52,265 nt of DNA from Chlamydiota bacterium (GCA_021772435.1 JAJFLZ010000014.1:1-52265); one strand, 5' to 3'. Numbered from the stretch's first letter, positions 15,863 through 25,094 are shown. Made by a program: numbers and translations. The notes: generated by a model from the sequence alone, not told the origin.

Positions 15863-16852
15863 GTGAAAAAAGCTAAGATCATCGGTACGGGCTCGTATGT
15901 TCCTGAGAAGGTGCTGACAAATGCTGATTTAGAAAAAATAGTTGATACTAATGATGAGTGGATCGTCTCGCGTACCGGCATGAAAGAGCGCCGTATTGCT
16001 GCGGATGATGAGTTCACATCGGATATGGGATTGAAGGCTGCTCAAAGCGCGATTGAATCCGCTGGAATTGAGAAGACGGAGATTGATTGTATTCTAGTAG
16101 CTACGCTTTCACCTGATCATGTTTTTCCAAGCACTGCTTGCATCATTCAACGAGAACTTGGCTTAGAAGGAATTCCATGTTTAGATTTGCAAGCAGCATG
16201 TTCTGGTTATCTGTATGCCTTAGCGCAGTCAAAGGCTTTCGTTGAGTCAGGAATGTATAAAAATATACTTGTGATCGCATCTGAAAAGCTGTCTGCAATT
16301 ACAGATTACGAAGATCGCAACACATGTGTACTGTTTGGCGATGGAGCGGCAGCTTGCATTATCTCTCAAGAAGGTGCCGGCTATGTGATCGATGCGATTA
16401 CTCTTGGTTCCGATGGTTGCCAGGCTAAGCTGCTTCATATGCCAGCTGGCGGTGTGCGCTCGCCAGCATCGACAGAAACGGTCAAAAATCGTGAGCATTT
16501 CATTCACATGAACGGCAAAGAGGTGTTTAAGCATGCCGTACGTCGCATGGAATCGGCTTCGGAAGAGGCTCTTTTGAAAGCTGGCCTCAGCAAAGAAAAA
16601 GTTAGCTGGCTCGTTCCACATCAGGCCAATATCCGCATCATCGAAACGCTAGCAAAACGCTTTTGTGTGCCGATGGAGCGCGTTTTTATGACCATTCACA
16701 AATACGGGAATACATCAGCCTCATCTGTTGGTATTGCTCTTGATGAGCTTGAAAAAGAAAAGACGCCAAAAGTTGGCGATCATTTACTTCTAACCGCTTT
16801 TGGTGCAGGCCTTACTTGGGGCGCTGCCGTTCTAACGAAGGAGCTAGCTTGA
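15863..16852 (+). CDS. fabH: 3-oxoacyl-ACP synthase III FabH
   Basis: I chose the GTG at 15863-15865 because AGGAG lies about 5 nt upstream and the protein then begins KKAKIIGTGSYVPEKVLTN, the usual FabH opening; the frame is open further upstream. It is about 329 residues. The catalytic Cys is in LDLQAACSGYLYAL (about residue 113), the His in VPHQANIRI and the Asn in YGNTSAS. FabH condenses acetyl-CoA with malonyl-ACP to start fatty-acid elongation. It is the first gene of fabH-fabD-fabG-acpP. Its stop overlaps the TTG start of fabD. Confidence 0.95.
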   Translation: MKKAKIIGTGSYVPEKVLTNADLEKIVDTNDEWIVSRTGMKERRIAADDEFTSDMGLKAAQSAIESAGIEKTEIDCILVATLSPDHVFPSTACIIQRELGLEGIPCLDLQAACSGYLYALAQSKAFVESGMYKNILVIASEKLSAITDYEDRNTCVLFGDGAAACIISQEGAGYVIDAITLGSDGCQAKLLHMPAGGVRSPASTETVKNREHFIHMNGKEVFKHAVRRMESASEEALLKAGLSKEKVSWLVPHQANIRIIETLAKRFCVPMERVFMTIHKYGNTSASSVGIALDELEKEKTPKVGDHLLLTAFGAGLTWGAAVLTKELA

Positions 16853-17757
16853 AACAAGCATTGATTTTTCCAGGGCAGGGCGCTCAGTATGTGGGCATGG
16901 GCAAAGATTTTTACGACAATTACAAAGAGTGCAAAGAGATCTTTGATCAAGCTGATGATGCACTCTCGATGCATTTATCTAAATTAATATTTGAAGGTCC
17001 AGCAGAGGATCTTACTCAAACGAGTCATAGCCAGCTAGCCATTTACGTGATGAGTATGGCAATTAAGCAGTTGATCGATGTGCGACCAGACACCTGTGCA
17101 GGTTTAAGTCTTGGTGAGTACTCAGCTGTTGTGGCATCAGGCAGGCTTTCGTTTGAAGATGGTTTAAAGCTTGTCCAAGCCAGGGGCCAATTTATGCAAG
17201 AGGCTTGCGTTCAAAATCCAGGCACAATGGCCGTTGTTCTCGGTTTGCCAGAGGCGCTCGTTGATGGGATCATCCATGATATGCAAGGTAAGCATAAGGT
17301 CTGGGTAGCTAATCTTAATTGCCCACGCCAAGTCGTTTTAGCTGGTACCAAGGAAGGAATCGCAGCAGCGGGGCCCATCATGAAAGAGAAAGGGGCTAAA
17401 CGCTACATGGAACTCGATGTTTCAGGCGCCTTTCACTCAGAGCTGATGAAACCAGCACAAGACAAACTTGAGCCTGTTGTAGACGCTGCGCCCTTTAGTG
17501 AAAGTAACGTTGGCCTTGTGATGAATGTTCCAGGCAATTATGTTGCATCGCTTGATGAGGTGCGCCATTTCTTAAAAGAGCAAGTTGTACATCCAGTTAA
17601 GTGGGAAAAAGGCGTACACGCGATGGATGCACATGGAATAGAGCGCTATATTGAGATAGGCCCTGGCAAAACACTTGCCGGTATGAACCGAAAAATCGGA
17701 GTCAAAGGCTCCACAATCAGTATTGAAAAGGTAGGGGATTTAGATGCAATTACTTAA
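16849..17757 (+). CDS. fabD: Malonyl-CoA:ACP transacylase FabD
   Basis: The probable start is TTG at 16849-16851, overlapping the fabH stop (TTGA) with AAGGAG 5 nt upstream. The protein then begins KQALIFPGQGAQYVGMGKDF, the standard FabD start. The longer upstream reading runs inside fabH. It is about 302 residues. The nucleophile Ser lies in AGLSLGEYSA (usually GHSLGE) and the catalytic His in SGAFHSELM. It loads malonyl groups onto ACP. It overlaps fabG by 14 nt. Confidence 0.95.
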   Translation: MKQALIFPGQGAQYVGMGKDFYDNYKECKEIFDQADDALSMHLSKLIFEGPAEDLTQTSHSQLAIYVMSMAIKQLIDVRPDTCAGLSLGEYSAVVASGRLSFEDGLKLVQARGQFMQEACVQNPGTMAVVLGLPEALVDGIIHDMQGKHKVWVANLNCPRQVVLAGTKEGIAAAGPIMKEKGAKRYMELDVSGAFHSELMKPAQDKLEPVVDAAPFSESNVGLVMNVPGNYVASLDEVRHFLKEQVVHPVKWEKGVHAMDAHGIERYIEIGPGKTLAGMNRKIGVKGSTISIEKVGDLDAIT

Positions 17758-18484
17758 AGGTAAAAAGACACTTGTAACAGGCGGTACTTCGGGTATTGGC
17801 AAAGTGATTGCAAAGACATTTGCAGCACAGGGTGCCGATGTGACCATTATCGGAACAAATGAGACTAGAGCCAAGACTACTATTGATGAGATGACCCAAG
17901 TTAAAATCAGCGATGAGCAACAGTTTGGCTATTATATTGTAGACGTTGCAGATACAACAGGCGTGCAAGATGCTTTTGATAAAATCGGCCCCGTTGATGT
18001 TTTGGTCAACAACGCTGGAATCACACGCGATGGTCTACTCATGCGCATGAGCGAAGAAGACTGGGATGCAGTGCTCAACACAAACCTTAAATCAATTTTC
18101 AATTTTTGCAAGGCTGCTGTGCGTCCAATGATGAAGCAGCGCAGTGGAAAAATTATCAACATCTCGTCAGTTGTCGGCTTGACAGGAAATGCTGGTCAGA
18201 GCAATTATGCAGCTTCTAAGCTTGGCATGGTAGGCTTTACAAAGTCCCTTGCTAAAGAGGTTGCAAGCCGCGGTATCAATGTCAATTGCATTGCACCAGG
18301 CTACATCCAAACGCCAATGACGGAAAGCTTAAATGAGCAGCAGCGCGCAGCGATTTCAGACAAAATCCCGATGGGGATGGGAGAGCCTAAATCGATTGCT
18401 GATGCAGCGCTCTTTTTGGCAAGCGAGATGTCAGATTATATAACAGGCGTCGTCTTACCCGTTGATGGCGGAATGACGGCATAA
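17744..18484 (+). CDS. fabG: 3-oxoacyl-ACP reductase FabG
   Basis: The protein has 246 residues of the short-chain dehydrogenase family. The NADPH-binding motif is [10 protein letters not shown], followed by [15 protein letters not shown]. The catalytic set is Ser in [11 protein letters not shown] and Tyr/Lys in YAASKLG. The C-terminus ([15 protein letters not shown]) is typical of FabG. It reduces beta-ketoacyl-ACP in each elongation cycle. The start ATG lies inside the end of fabD with AGGGG upstream, so translation is coupled. Confidence 0.96.
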   Translation: MQLLKGKKTLVTGGTSGIGKVIAKTFAAQGADVTIIGTNETRAKTTIDEMTQVKISDEQQFGYYIVDVADTTGVQDAFDKIGPVDVLVNNAGITRDGLLMRMSEEDWDAVLNTNLKSIFNFCKAAVRPMMKQRSGKIINISSVVGLTGNAGQSNYAASKLGMVGFTKSLAKEVASRGINVNCIAPGYIQTPMTESLNEQQRAAISDKIPMGMGEPKSIADAALFLASEMSDYITGVVLPVDGGMTA

Positions 18485-18501
18485 CAAAACAAGGAATGAA
18501 A

Positions 18502-18741
18502 ATGGCAATTAAACAAGACGTAATTGATATCGTCACGGAGCAACTCGGTGTCGATGCCGCTGATGTAACTGAAGATAAATCTTTTGTTGACCTAAACGCA
18601 GATTCTCTCGATATCACAGAGCTTGTGATGACGTTTGAAGAGCGTTTCGGTTTTGAAATCTCTGAAGAAGAAGCTGAAAAGCTTAAAACAATCGGTGATG
18701 TGATCACCTACATCGAAAGCAAGCAGTCTGCTAAAGCTTAA
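18502..18741 (+). CDS. acpP: Acyl carrier protein AcpP
   Basis: The protein has 79 residues from the ATG at 18502, chosen because AAGGA is then at the right distance; an ATG at 18496 is too close to it. The phosphopantetheine-bearing Ser is in [12 protein letters not shown]. Acidic helix-rich sequence ([17 protein letters not shown]) is typical. It carries acyl chains for FabH/FabG and is the acyl donor for LpxD encoded opposite. It is the last gene of the fab operon and is followed by a strong hairpin. AcpS, encoded at 31464-31802, would attach the cofactor. Confidence 0.96.
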   Translation: MAIKQDVIDIVTEQLGVDAADVTEDKSFVDLNADSLDITELVMTFEERFGFEISEEEAEKLKTIGDVITYIESKQSAKA

Positions 18742-18755
18742 CTCGACAGAAGCAA

Positions 18756-18778
18756 GGGTGAGGTGGTACACCTCACCC
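18756..18778 (+). terminator. Hairpin after the fab operon
   Basis: A perfect 10-bp GC-containing stem (GGGTGAGGTG and CACCTCACCC) with a GTA loop lies 15 bp after acpP. No U tract follows, so it may stabilise the 3' end of the mRNA or act as a weak terminator. Confidence 0.65.
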
Positions 18779-18880
18779 AAGCAACTGAGTAGCGACTAAG
18801 ATGCCTGAAGATGAATGATATAAACGAAGAAATTCAGGTCTCTAGGAGCCGCAGTCAAAATATCATGACAATAAACGCAG

Positions 18881-20230
18881 TTAATCTGCAATTAATTTGC
18901 GTAAAGCAGCTTTTTGATCAGGATGGGCTAAAGAAACAACATCGTACAGAGGTCGCGTAAGAATTTTATCATTTTGAGTGTAATTATTTGTTGCAAAACG
19001 AAGGCCTACAGGCACATGTCTATGCTCTTTTAAAAATATGTGGAGACTTTTTAGTTTTCCAGTAGGGCCACTTTTAACCTCAATCGGAACCACTTTTCCA
19101 TCGTGTTCATGAATGTAATCAACTTCCGCGGTGCTGCTCTTTTGGTTGCGACGCCAGAAATAGATGTGGGGTTTTTTAAAGATTTGAGAATAGCACAAGA
19201 GCTCTTGACCCACAAAACTCTCTGCAATCATACCTCGATTGACAAATGTCGCAGAGGGGCGTAAAAACCACGTAGACACATCTAAACCTAATATTGCCTG
19301 GCAAACAGCAACGTCCAAAAAAGTTAATTTAAACCATTCGAGATTGGTCCCTGCTCCAAGAGGAAGACCCTGAGCTGCTGTATGGTAGATCCGATGCACA
19401 ACATTTGCCATACATAGTAAATCTAAGCAGGGCGCAAGTTCTCTCTTACGATACTCACCATGCACATTCTTGTACTGAAATTGCTGACCGACAAGATGAG
19501 GAATCTGCGCATACAATTGTTCCAGATATTTGACCTGATGTTTTTCGGCATATTTTCGAAAATCCATCTGGTAATTTTCAATAATATCGTGATGCACCTC
19601 AAAGCTCTCTTTTGGGTTTTTGGTTTTTACCCACCTAGCAACAGCCTCAGGCATCCCTCCAATTGCCAAATACTGCCCCAGTAGATCCAACAATTTATTG
19701 TGAGCCGTTGTGGGCATCTCACCCTCTTGATGATCTAGAATGGCTTCGATAAGCATGTCATGCCCCAGTGCAGCCAAGAACTCCATAAATGAGAGTGGAT
19801 GCATAAAAAGGCTTGAAATACGACCAACTGGAACCCCAACTTCTTCAATAGCAAAATCCAAAAGAGATCCAGCGGCAATAACATGGAGCCCCTGCATCTG
19901 CTCATAGAAATAGCGCAGCGCGATGAGAGCTTGTGGCACTGCTTGAATCTCATCAATGAACAGAAGTGTCCGACCTGGAACGATTTTGTCTCCTGAGTAC
20001 AGCTGCAACTCATTCAATATACGCTCTGGATCTAGATTTTTTTCAAAGATATGATGGGCATCTTTTGCAAGTTCCAAGTTAATTTCGACTATATTTTTAA
20101 AGGATTTACCCAGTTTTCTAACTGCGAAGGTCTTTCCAATTTGCCTAGCCCCTCGAATGAGCAGGGGCTTGCGAGTTTCTCGATTTCCCCACTCTTTGAG
20201 GTGAAAATCAGCTAACCTTTTCATAATCAA
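18881..20230 (-). CDS. AAA_14/DUF4143-type ATPase
   Basis: The protein has 449 residues; the ATG three codons into the frame (20222-20224) is an equally good start. Walker A is GARQIGKT (27-34), and Walker B is LLFIDEIQ. GSLLDFAI and RISSLFMHPLSFMEFL are typical of the AAA_14 domain. The C-terminal DUF4143 part contains AEVDYIHEHDGKVVPIEVKS, with the D...ExK pattern of PD-(D/E)XK nucleases. Biological role of the family is unclear. Three phased repeats lie immediately upstream (20248-20330). It is not co-oriented with the fab operon and lies alone between core genes, suggesting insertion of an accessory cassette. Confidence 0.85.
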   Translation of the reverse strand: MIMKRLADFHLKEWGNRETRKPLLIRGARQIGKTFAVRKLGKSFKNIVEINLELAKDAHHIFEKNLDPERILNELQLYSGDKIVPGRTLLFIDEIQAVPQALIALRYFYEQMQGLHVIAAGSLLDFAIEEVGVPVGRISSLFMHPLSFMEFLAALGHDMLIEAILDHQEGEMPTTAHNKLLDLLGQYLAIGGMPEAVARWVKTKNPKESFEVHHDIIENYQMDFRKYAEKHQVKYLEQLYAQIPHLVGQQFQYKNVHGEYRKRELAPCLDLLCMANVVHRIYHTAAQGLPLGAGTNLEWFKLTFLDVAVCQAILGLDVSTWFLRPSATFVNRGMIAESFVGQELLCYSQIFKKPHIYFWRRNQKSSTAEVDYIHEHDGKVVPIEVKSGPTGKLKSLHIFLKEHRHVPVGLRFATNNYTQNDKILTRPLYDVVSLAHPDQKAALRKLIAD

Positions 20231-20247
20231 TCACCTATAAATATTTA

Positions 20248-20330
20248 TGGTCGTTATACAAGGTAGTTGTAGCATGTTCATGGTCACAAAGCAAGGTAAT
20301 TATTACCTTTTCGTGGTCGTTATACAAGGT
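20248..20330. repeat. Three 17-bp repeats with exact 33-bp period upstream of the DUF4143 ATPase
   Basis: The cores TGGTCGTTATACAAGGT (20248-20264), TGGTCACAAAGCAAGGT (20281-20297) and TGGTCGTTATACAAGGT (20314-20330) begin exactly 33 bp apart, about three helical turns. The 16-bp spacers differ. A perfect palindrome AAGGTAATTATTACCTT covers 20293-20309, and ATAAATATTTAT lies just before the first unit. The ATPase start codon is 18 bp away. The array is a likely operator or a site bound by the ATPase. Confidence 0.8.
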
Positions 20331-20351
20331 GATTTTTTTAACGTCAGTTAA

Positions 20352-21257
20352 TCAAGAGAACTTAGTGATGCACATCACGATGGCGGTGGTGTGTGAGAAG
20401 TACTTGCAGTGGGGTGAGGGTTTGATGGGGATGGTCTTTTCAGCGTAGTCAAAGAAGGGATCGTTGATGACGAGCTTTTTGAAGGCTTTGTCCTGGTAGA
20501 GGGATTCAGTGCGCTCTAGATAGCAGGAAAAACGGCCATGGGTCTTGAGGTGGTTTTTGAGCGCGGGAGTGAGAAACTGGATGAGGCGGTCACCGGGGCC
20601 GCGAGGTTGGGGCGCTTCTTCGAGTTTGATTCCGCGAGCAGTTAGCTGCGCTTGCACCCAGTCAAATTGATCTGGCGTGATTTCGTTTTTGGTAAGAAGG
20701 TCGGTAAAGAATGTTTGGAAGAAGGATGGAGGCAAGTGTTTGGTGTTTTTCATGTTGTCAAAGAGATATTTTAGGTCAGCATCGGTGTAGAACTTGGGCT
20801 TGAACTGGGCGACTTCTTGCTGGATGGCAGAGAGCTCTTTAAGGTTGGATAGAGATTCAGTTTGTGCTTCTTTGACTGAAGCCACATCAGCTGCTGATTC
20901 GAGAGGATAGTCGTCAAAGAAGATGGTGTCATATTTTGGTAAGGTGGGTAGCAGGTCTTGCCAGGTGCCTTCTAGGATGGTGACGTTTGGTTTGTCTTGG
21001 GCCCACTGGCGGGCACGGGCGGCAACTGTGGGATGGTATTCGATAATGGTGTGAGAAGTTGGAGCGTAGGCTTGGATAGCGTTTGCTGAGTAGCCAAGAC
21101 CAAAGCCGATTTCGAGGACATCGCCAGAGGGAGCTAAGAGATCGATACAGGCCTGCATGTAGGGCTTTTCCCATTCCATCATGACTTGGAATTCGCCGTC
21201 TTTTAAAAGAAGTTCTTGTCCACTCTCGTCAGTGGTAAATTCCATTTCGCATAGCAT
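20352..21257 (-). CDS. Class I SAM-dependent methyltransferase, GAMT/RMT2-like, with an internal insertion
   Basis: The protein has 301 residues; an ATG four codons in (21243-21245) is an alternative start. SAM motif I is VLEIGFGLGYSA (47-58), preceded by MMEWEKPYM (26-34). This pairing is typical of guanidinoacetate or arginine N-methyltransferase-like enzymes. Acidic loop IIEYHP (71-76) and motif IV FFDDYP (113-118) follow. Residues about 120-222 are an extra, helix-rich insertion before the final strands (RLIQFLTPALKNHLK, RFSCYLERT). It begins 18 bp after potD on the same strand and is probably the last gene of the pot operon. The substrate is unknown; a guanidino or polyamine-related compound is an inference from context. 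Confidence 0.7.
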   Translation of the reverse strand: MLCEMEFTTDESGQELLLKDGEFQVMMEWEKPYMQACIDLLAPSGDVLEIGFGLGYSANAIQAYAPTSHTIIEYHPTVAARARQWAQDKPNVTILEGTWQDLLPTLPKYDTIFFDDYPLESAADVASVKEAQTESLSNLKELSAIQQEVAQFKPKFYTDADLKYLFDNMKNTKHLPPSFFQTFFTDLLTKNEITPDQFDWVQAQLTARGIKLEEAPQPRGPGDRLIQFLTPALKNHLKTHGRFSCYLERTESLYQDKAFKKLVINDPFFDYAEKTIPIKPSPHCKYFSHTTAIVMCITKFS

Positions 21258-21275
21258 ACGACTATTATACTGTAT

Positions 21276-22343
21276 TTAGGATTTGACGTCGATCCAGATG
21301 TCGCGCAGGGTTTGCTCAGGGACGAGGTGACCAAAGAAGCAAAATTCAGAAAATCTGGAAAGAGCTTGGTTGAAGGTTTGTGTGTATTCGGGATGAATCG
21401 AGGGCAGGCCATCAGCGGCAGGAGGGAAGTGAGCAAATCTAGCGCAGTGTTTTTGAATGTTTTCTTTGCGGTAGATGTAGTTGAGGAAGGCGTAGGTGAG
21501 ATCGTCGTTTTCTGAGACGGCTGGAATGGCGATGTTTTCGATGGAGACAAAGGATCCTTCTCTGGGGATGGCAAAAGAGAAGTTTGGGTATTCTTTGACC
21601 ATGCGGAAGTTGTATGAGCTAGCTGTCAGGGCAAGGGGGCAGTTTTTGGTGGCAATGAGGTAGGCAACACGGTAGTTACCGTAGGCTTCGATGTGCTTTT
21701 TTTGATCGATGAGAGTTTCACGTACAATAGAGAGCTGTGAAGGGGTGAGTTTTTGTTGTTTGCCATGCAGGTGAAAGCTTGCAATGTTAAAGGCTTCAAT
21801 CGGATCGTCGGTCATCGCAACGCGATGGCCCTTAGGTGAGAAGATGTATTTTAGACTCGGTTTTTTGAGCTGGCCACCAAAATATTCGTTATCGTAGCTA
21901 AGGCCATAAATTTCCCAGTAGAGGGGGAGTGAGTAGATGTTTTTAGGATCGTAGTCGTGGTCAAGGAGTTTGGGATGTAGGCGGCTTTTAAAGTCGATTC
22001 GCGAGTAATCGATAGGTTTGATGAGCTCTTCATTGATGAGGATTTTTGTGGAGTAGTCAGAGGGGATGATCAGGTCGTGACCGCGCCCTTTGGTGGCTTT
22101 GAGTTTAACGAGAAGCTCTTCGTTGGTTTCGTAGTAGTTAAAATGAACTTTAATCCCTGTTTCATTTTCAAATTGTTTGATCAGTTCATCATCAAAAGCA
22201 TCGCTCCAGGAAAAGATGTTGAGTGTACGCGTGTTGTGTGCTTTGCTGAAGTTTGGTGTGTGGAGCAGAAAGAAAATAAACGCTATCCAGAAAAAGACTA
22301 AAAAGATGCGAATGGGCAGGTGGGGCTGTTTGTTTTTCATCAA
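21276..22343 (-). CDS. potD: Spermidine/putrescine-binding periplasmic protein PotD
   Basis: The protein has 355 residues. A signal or anchor segment (IFLVFFWIAFIFFLLHTPN) is followed by the typical mature start TLNIFSWSDAFDDELIKQFE and then ETGIKVHFNYYETNEELLVK. DLIIPSDYSTKILINEELI and the later LNYIYRKENIQKH are standard PotD features. It captures polyamines in the periplasm and delivers them to PotBC. The start overlaps the potC stop by 4 nt. Confidence 0.92.
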   Translation of the reverse strand: MMKNKQPHLPIRIFLVFFWIAFIFFLLHTPNFSKAHNTRTLNIFSWSDAFDDELIKQFENETGIKVHFNYYETNEELLVKLKATKGRGHDLIIPSDYSTKILINEELIKPIDYSRIDFKSRLHPKLLDHDYDPKNIYSLPLYWEIYGLSYDNEYFGGQLKKPSLKYIFSPKGHRVAMTDDPIEAFNIASFHLHGKQQKLTPSQLSIVRETLIDQKKHIEAYGNYRVAYLIATKNCPLALTASSYNFRMVKEYPNFSFAIPREGSFVSIENIAIPAVSENDDLTYAFLNYIYRKENIQKHCARFAHFPPAADGLPSIHPEYTQTFNQALSRFSEFCFFGHLVPEQTLRDIWIDVKS

Positions 22344-23095
22344 AAAATCCTCGTGCGAATTTTAGGAGAGAAAAAGAGCGTAACGAGGCCACAGCTGAAT
22401 AGGAAGAGGACAGCAGAGAGGGCGTTGACGACGGGATTGAGCCCAGAGCGTATGACAGCTAGCAGGTAGAGCGATAACGTTTGAATTTTTGAGCCTGCGC
22501 AAAAGTAGGAGAGGATGAAGTCATCGAAAGAGATGATGAAGATCAAAAGACCCGTGGCAATCATGGATGGGCGTAAAAGGGGTAAGGTGATTTTAAAAAA
22601 TGTTTGTAAGGGGCTGGCTCCGAGATCAAGCGAGGCTTCAACCAGACGCGGGTCAAGGCTCTGATAGCGCGAGTAGAGCACGGGGATGACAAATCCTAGC
22701 CCGAGCACGGTATGGGCAGCGATGAGTGTCGGCATGCCAAGCGGTATGCCCAGCATTGTGAAATAGCCGAGTAGCCCGACGGCGAGTACTGTTTCTGGAA
22801 TAATGAGATTGCCGTAATAGAGAGATAGAAATTTGCCGACGCGTCCGCCACTGGCTCTAAAAAAAATAAGCAAAACGCCCATCATCAGGCTGATAAAAGT
22901 CGATGAGAGGGCAATAATGAGCGAGTTGGAAAAAGCATGCCAAAGCTCTTTGGCGTGAAAGAGTTCTTTGTACCAGTGAAGAGTAAAACTGTCCCAAGGA
23001 GCTGGAAAACTTTTGCTGTTAAATGAAAAAGCAATGAGGATAACGATGGGCACATAGAGAAAGAGGTAGGTGAGAAAGACAGGAACGCGCCTCAT
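22340..23095 (-). CDS. potC: Spermidine/putrescine ABC transporter permease PotC
   Basis: The protein has 251 residues with about six transmembrane helices. The ABC permease coupling motif is EASLDLGASPLQTFFKITLP (EAA loop). NSKSFPAPWDSFTLHWYKEL at the first periplasmic loop is typical of PotC. It overlaps both neighbours by 4 nt, so it is translationally coupled with potB and potD. Confidence 0.93.
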   Translation of the reverse strand: MRRVPVFLTYLFLYVPIVILIAFSFNSKSFPAPWDSFTLHWYKELFHAKELWHAFSNSLIIALSSTFISLMMGVLLIFFRASGGRVGKFLSLYYGNLIIPETVLAVGLLGYFTMLGIPLGMPTLIAAHTVLGLGFVIPVLYSRYQSLDPRLVEASLDLGASPLQTFFKITLPLLRPSMIATGLLIFIISFDDFILSYFCAGSKIQTLSLYLLAVIRSGLNPVVNALSAVLFLFSCGLVTLFFSPKIRTRIF

Positions 23096-23946
23096 GTGTA
23101 CCTTCTCACGAGCAAAGCTTTAAATTGTTTGAGGCCAAAATAGAGTCCAGCGCAGCTTGTGAGCAAAAATAAACAGCTCAAAAGGGTAAATGCAGCGCCT
23201 AGCGCAACGGTGCTCTCGCCTAGAATGTATTGCGTGACCACGTTGCCGACAAAGAAAAATTTATCTCCTCCCATCACTTCTGGGATGATGAATTCGCCAA
23301 AAGCTGGGATGAAGACAAGGAAAAAACCAACAGTGACAGCTGGCATGGTTAGGGGAAGCACAACACCTAGAAATGTTTGTCTAAAATTTGCGCCCAGATC
23401 GAGCGAGGCTTCAACAAGCCTTTTGTCAAAACGCTCTAGCGATGAGTAAATGGGCAAGACCATAAAGGGCAGATAATAATAAATCATCATGAGTGCTACT
23501 GCAAACCAGGAATTGAGCATGTGAATTGGCTCTTTGATGATACCAAAATTGAGCAGCATGGTGTTTACAAAACCTTGGCGCTCTAATACAAAAAACCAAG
23601 CAGAGACATGAAGGAGGAAATTGGTCCAGAATGGCACGATGAGTAAAATCAATAGCAGCGTTTTAAACCGCTTAGCTGAAAAAGCGATAAAATAGGCGAG
23701 AGGATAAGCCACCACAAGGCAAATGCATGTTGTTGAGATAGCAAGGGTGAAGGAACTGAGCATGATGCCAAAATAAGAGGCTTTTAAAAGAGGCCTAAAA
23801 TTAGCTAGCGTAAACTGTTCCCAGCCGCTTGTGCGCTCACCGCCTAAAAAGCTAGAAAAAATGAGAATGCATAATGGAAGGTAGAAAAAAAGAACTTGCC
23901 AAATGAGGGCTGGAGAGCCAATTGCAAAGGGGATGTGTTTTTTCAC
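23092..23946 (-). CDS. potB: Spermidine/putrescine ABC transporter permease PotB
   Basis: The protein has 284 residues with about six transmembrane helices. The EAA coupling loop is EASLDLGANFRQTFLGVVLP, followed by VGFFLVFIPAFGEFIIPEVM, a characteristic PotB stretch. It pairs with PotC as the membrane channel. It starts 2 nt after the potA stop. Confidence 0.93.
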   Translation of the reverse strand: MKKHIPFAIGSPALIWQVLFFYLPLCILIFSSFLGGERTSGWEQFTLANFRPLLKASYFGIMLSSFTLAISTTCICLVVAYPLAYFIAFSAKRFKTLLLILLIVPFWTNFLLHVSAWFFVLERQGFVNTMLLNFGIIKEPIHMLNSWFAVALMMIYYYLPFMVLPIYSSLERFDKRLVEASLDLGANFRQTFLGVVLPLTMPAVTVGFFLVFIPAFGEFIIPEVMGGDKFFFVGNVVTQYILGESTVALGAAFTLLSCLFLLTSCAGLYFGLKQFKALLVRRYT

Positions 23947-23948
23947 GC

Positions 23949-25043
23949 TTAAGACTCCAGAAGGACGACGTTTTCTTTTTGCCAGTAAAGGTAAACTTCA
24001 TCGTCGTAGTCGATATGCTCTTGGGGAAAATGCTCTTCGTTTTGCTCAAACACCTGCAACATCATATGGTTTTTTAAAAGAATGTTATACTGAGTCGATC
24101 TGCCGTGGTAGACAATTGAGTGCACTGTGCCTTTGGTTGTGTTAGAAAAGTTGTAAACGTCGGGTTTTTTTGAGATAAAGATTTTTTCTGGACGGATGCT
24201 CATCGTGATTTTAGCGCCATTGCGCATCCACTCGCGCTTTTGAGGGACGTAGATTTCATGGAATCCGATCTCGGGGACCTCAGCGCAGGGCTTTTTATCA
24301 AGATCGCGCAAGATGCCGTGAACAATATTGGTCGTGCCGACAAATTTTGCGACAAATGAGCTAGTGGGAAACTCGTAGATTTCTTTAGGCGTGCCAATTT
24401 GCACGATTTCCCCTTTATGGTTCATGATCGCCATATGATCTGCTACAGTAAGGGCCTCGAATTGATCGTGTGTGACGTAAACAAATGTGGTCTGCAGCTC
24501 ATCTTGCAGCTCGATTAGTTCCAGAAGTAGCCGCTCGCGCAGCTTAAAATCTAGCGCAGCTAGAGGCTCATCAAATAGGAGCACGTCAGGCTCATTCAGT
24601 ATGGCTCTTGCAATAGCGACCCGTTGCTGCTGGCCGCCAGAGAGCTGATTGGGCGTTTTGTAGACGTGGTCATCTAGGTGAAACGCGCTTAGTAAACGTT
24701 CTACTTTATTTTTTATTTGATGGCGTGATCTGCCCTCTACGCGCATTGAGTAGGCGATGTTGTCGTAGACGTTAAGATGAGGGAAAAGAGCATAATTTTG
24801 AAAAACAGTATTGATACTACGCTCGTGGATAGGCAGGTCTGTGATATCGGTATTGCCAAGAAATATTTTTCCCTTGTCCACTTTTTCGAATCCACCGATC
24901 AAGCGTAGCAGGGTTGTCTTGCCACAACCGCTCGGTCCCAATAGGGCAAAAAACTCCCCAGAGGGTATTTTGAGATCGATTTCATCCAACATAAAGCTGT
25001 TGCTAATCGATTTTTTAACACCTTTTAAAACAATCTCGCGCAT
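23949..25043 (-). CDS. potA: Spermidine/putrescine ABC transporter ATPase PotA
   Basis: The protein has 364 residues. Walker A is GPSGCGKTT, the Q-loop follows, the ABC signature is LSGGQQQRVAIARA, Walker B is VLLFDEPLAALD and the switch His lies in VTHDQFEAL. The C-terminal ~120 residues form the TOBE regulatory domain usual in PotA. It is the first gene of potABCD on the minus strand. The four genes are complete and tightly packed, so polyamine uptake is probably functional. Confidence 0.95.
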   Translation of the reverse strand: MREIVLKGVKKSISNSFMLDEIDLKIPSGEFFALLGPSGCGKTTLLRLIGGFEKVDKGKIFLGNTDITDLPIHERSINTVFQNYALFPHLNVYDNIAYSMRVEGRSRHQIKNKVERLLSAFHLDDHVYKTPNQLSGGQQQRVAIARAILNEPDVLLFDEPLAALDFKLRERLLLELIELQDELQTTFVYVTHDQFEALTVADHMAIMNHKGEIVQIGTPKEIYEFPTSSFVAKFVGTTNIVHGILRDLDKKPCAEVPEIGFHEIYVPQKREWMRNGAKITMSIRPEKIFISKKPDVYNFSNTTKGTVHSIVYHGRSTQYNILLKNHMMLQVFEQNEEHFPQEHIDYDDEVYLYWQKENVVLLES

Positions 25044-25094
25044 GAGGACCAGTATACACTATTTTAGGTATTATTTCAGGAGATACAAATTCTT

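Noticed and set aside
18779..18880. tRNA gene between acpP and the ATPase
   Set aside because: No cloverleaf, T-arm consensus or CCA end can be drawn. I found no tRNA or rRNA gene anywhere in the window.
20248..20330. Possible CRISPR array
   Set aside because: The regular 33-bp period resembles an array, but there are only three units, the cores are 17 bp with 16-bp gaps, one core is degenerate and no cas gene is present.
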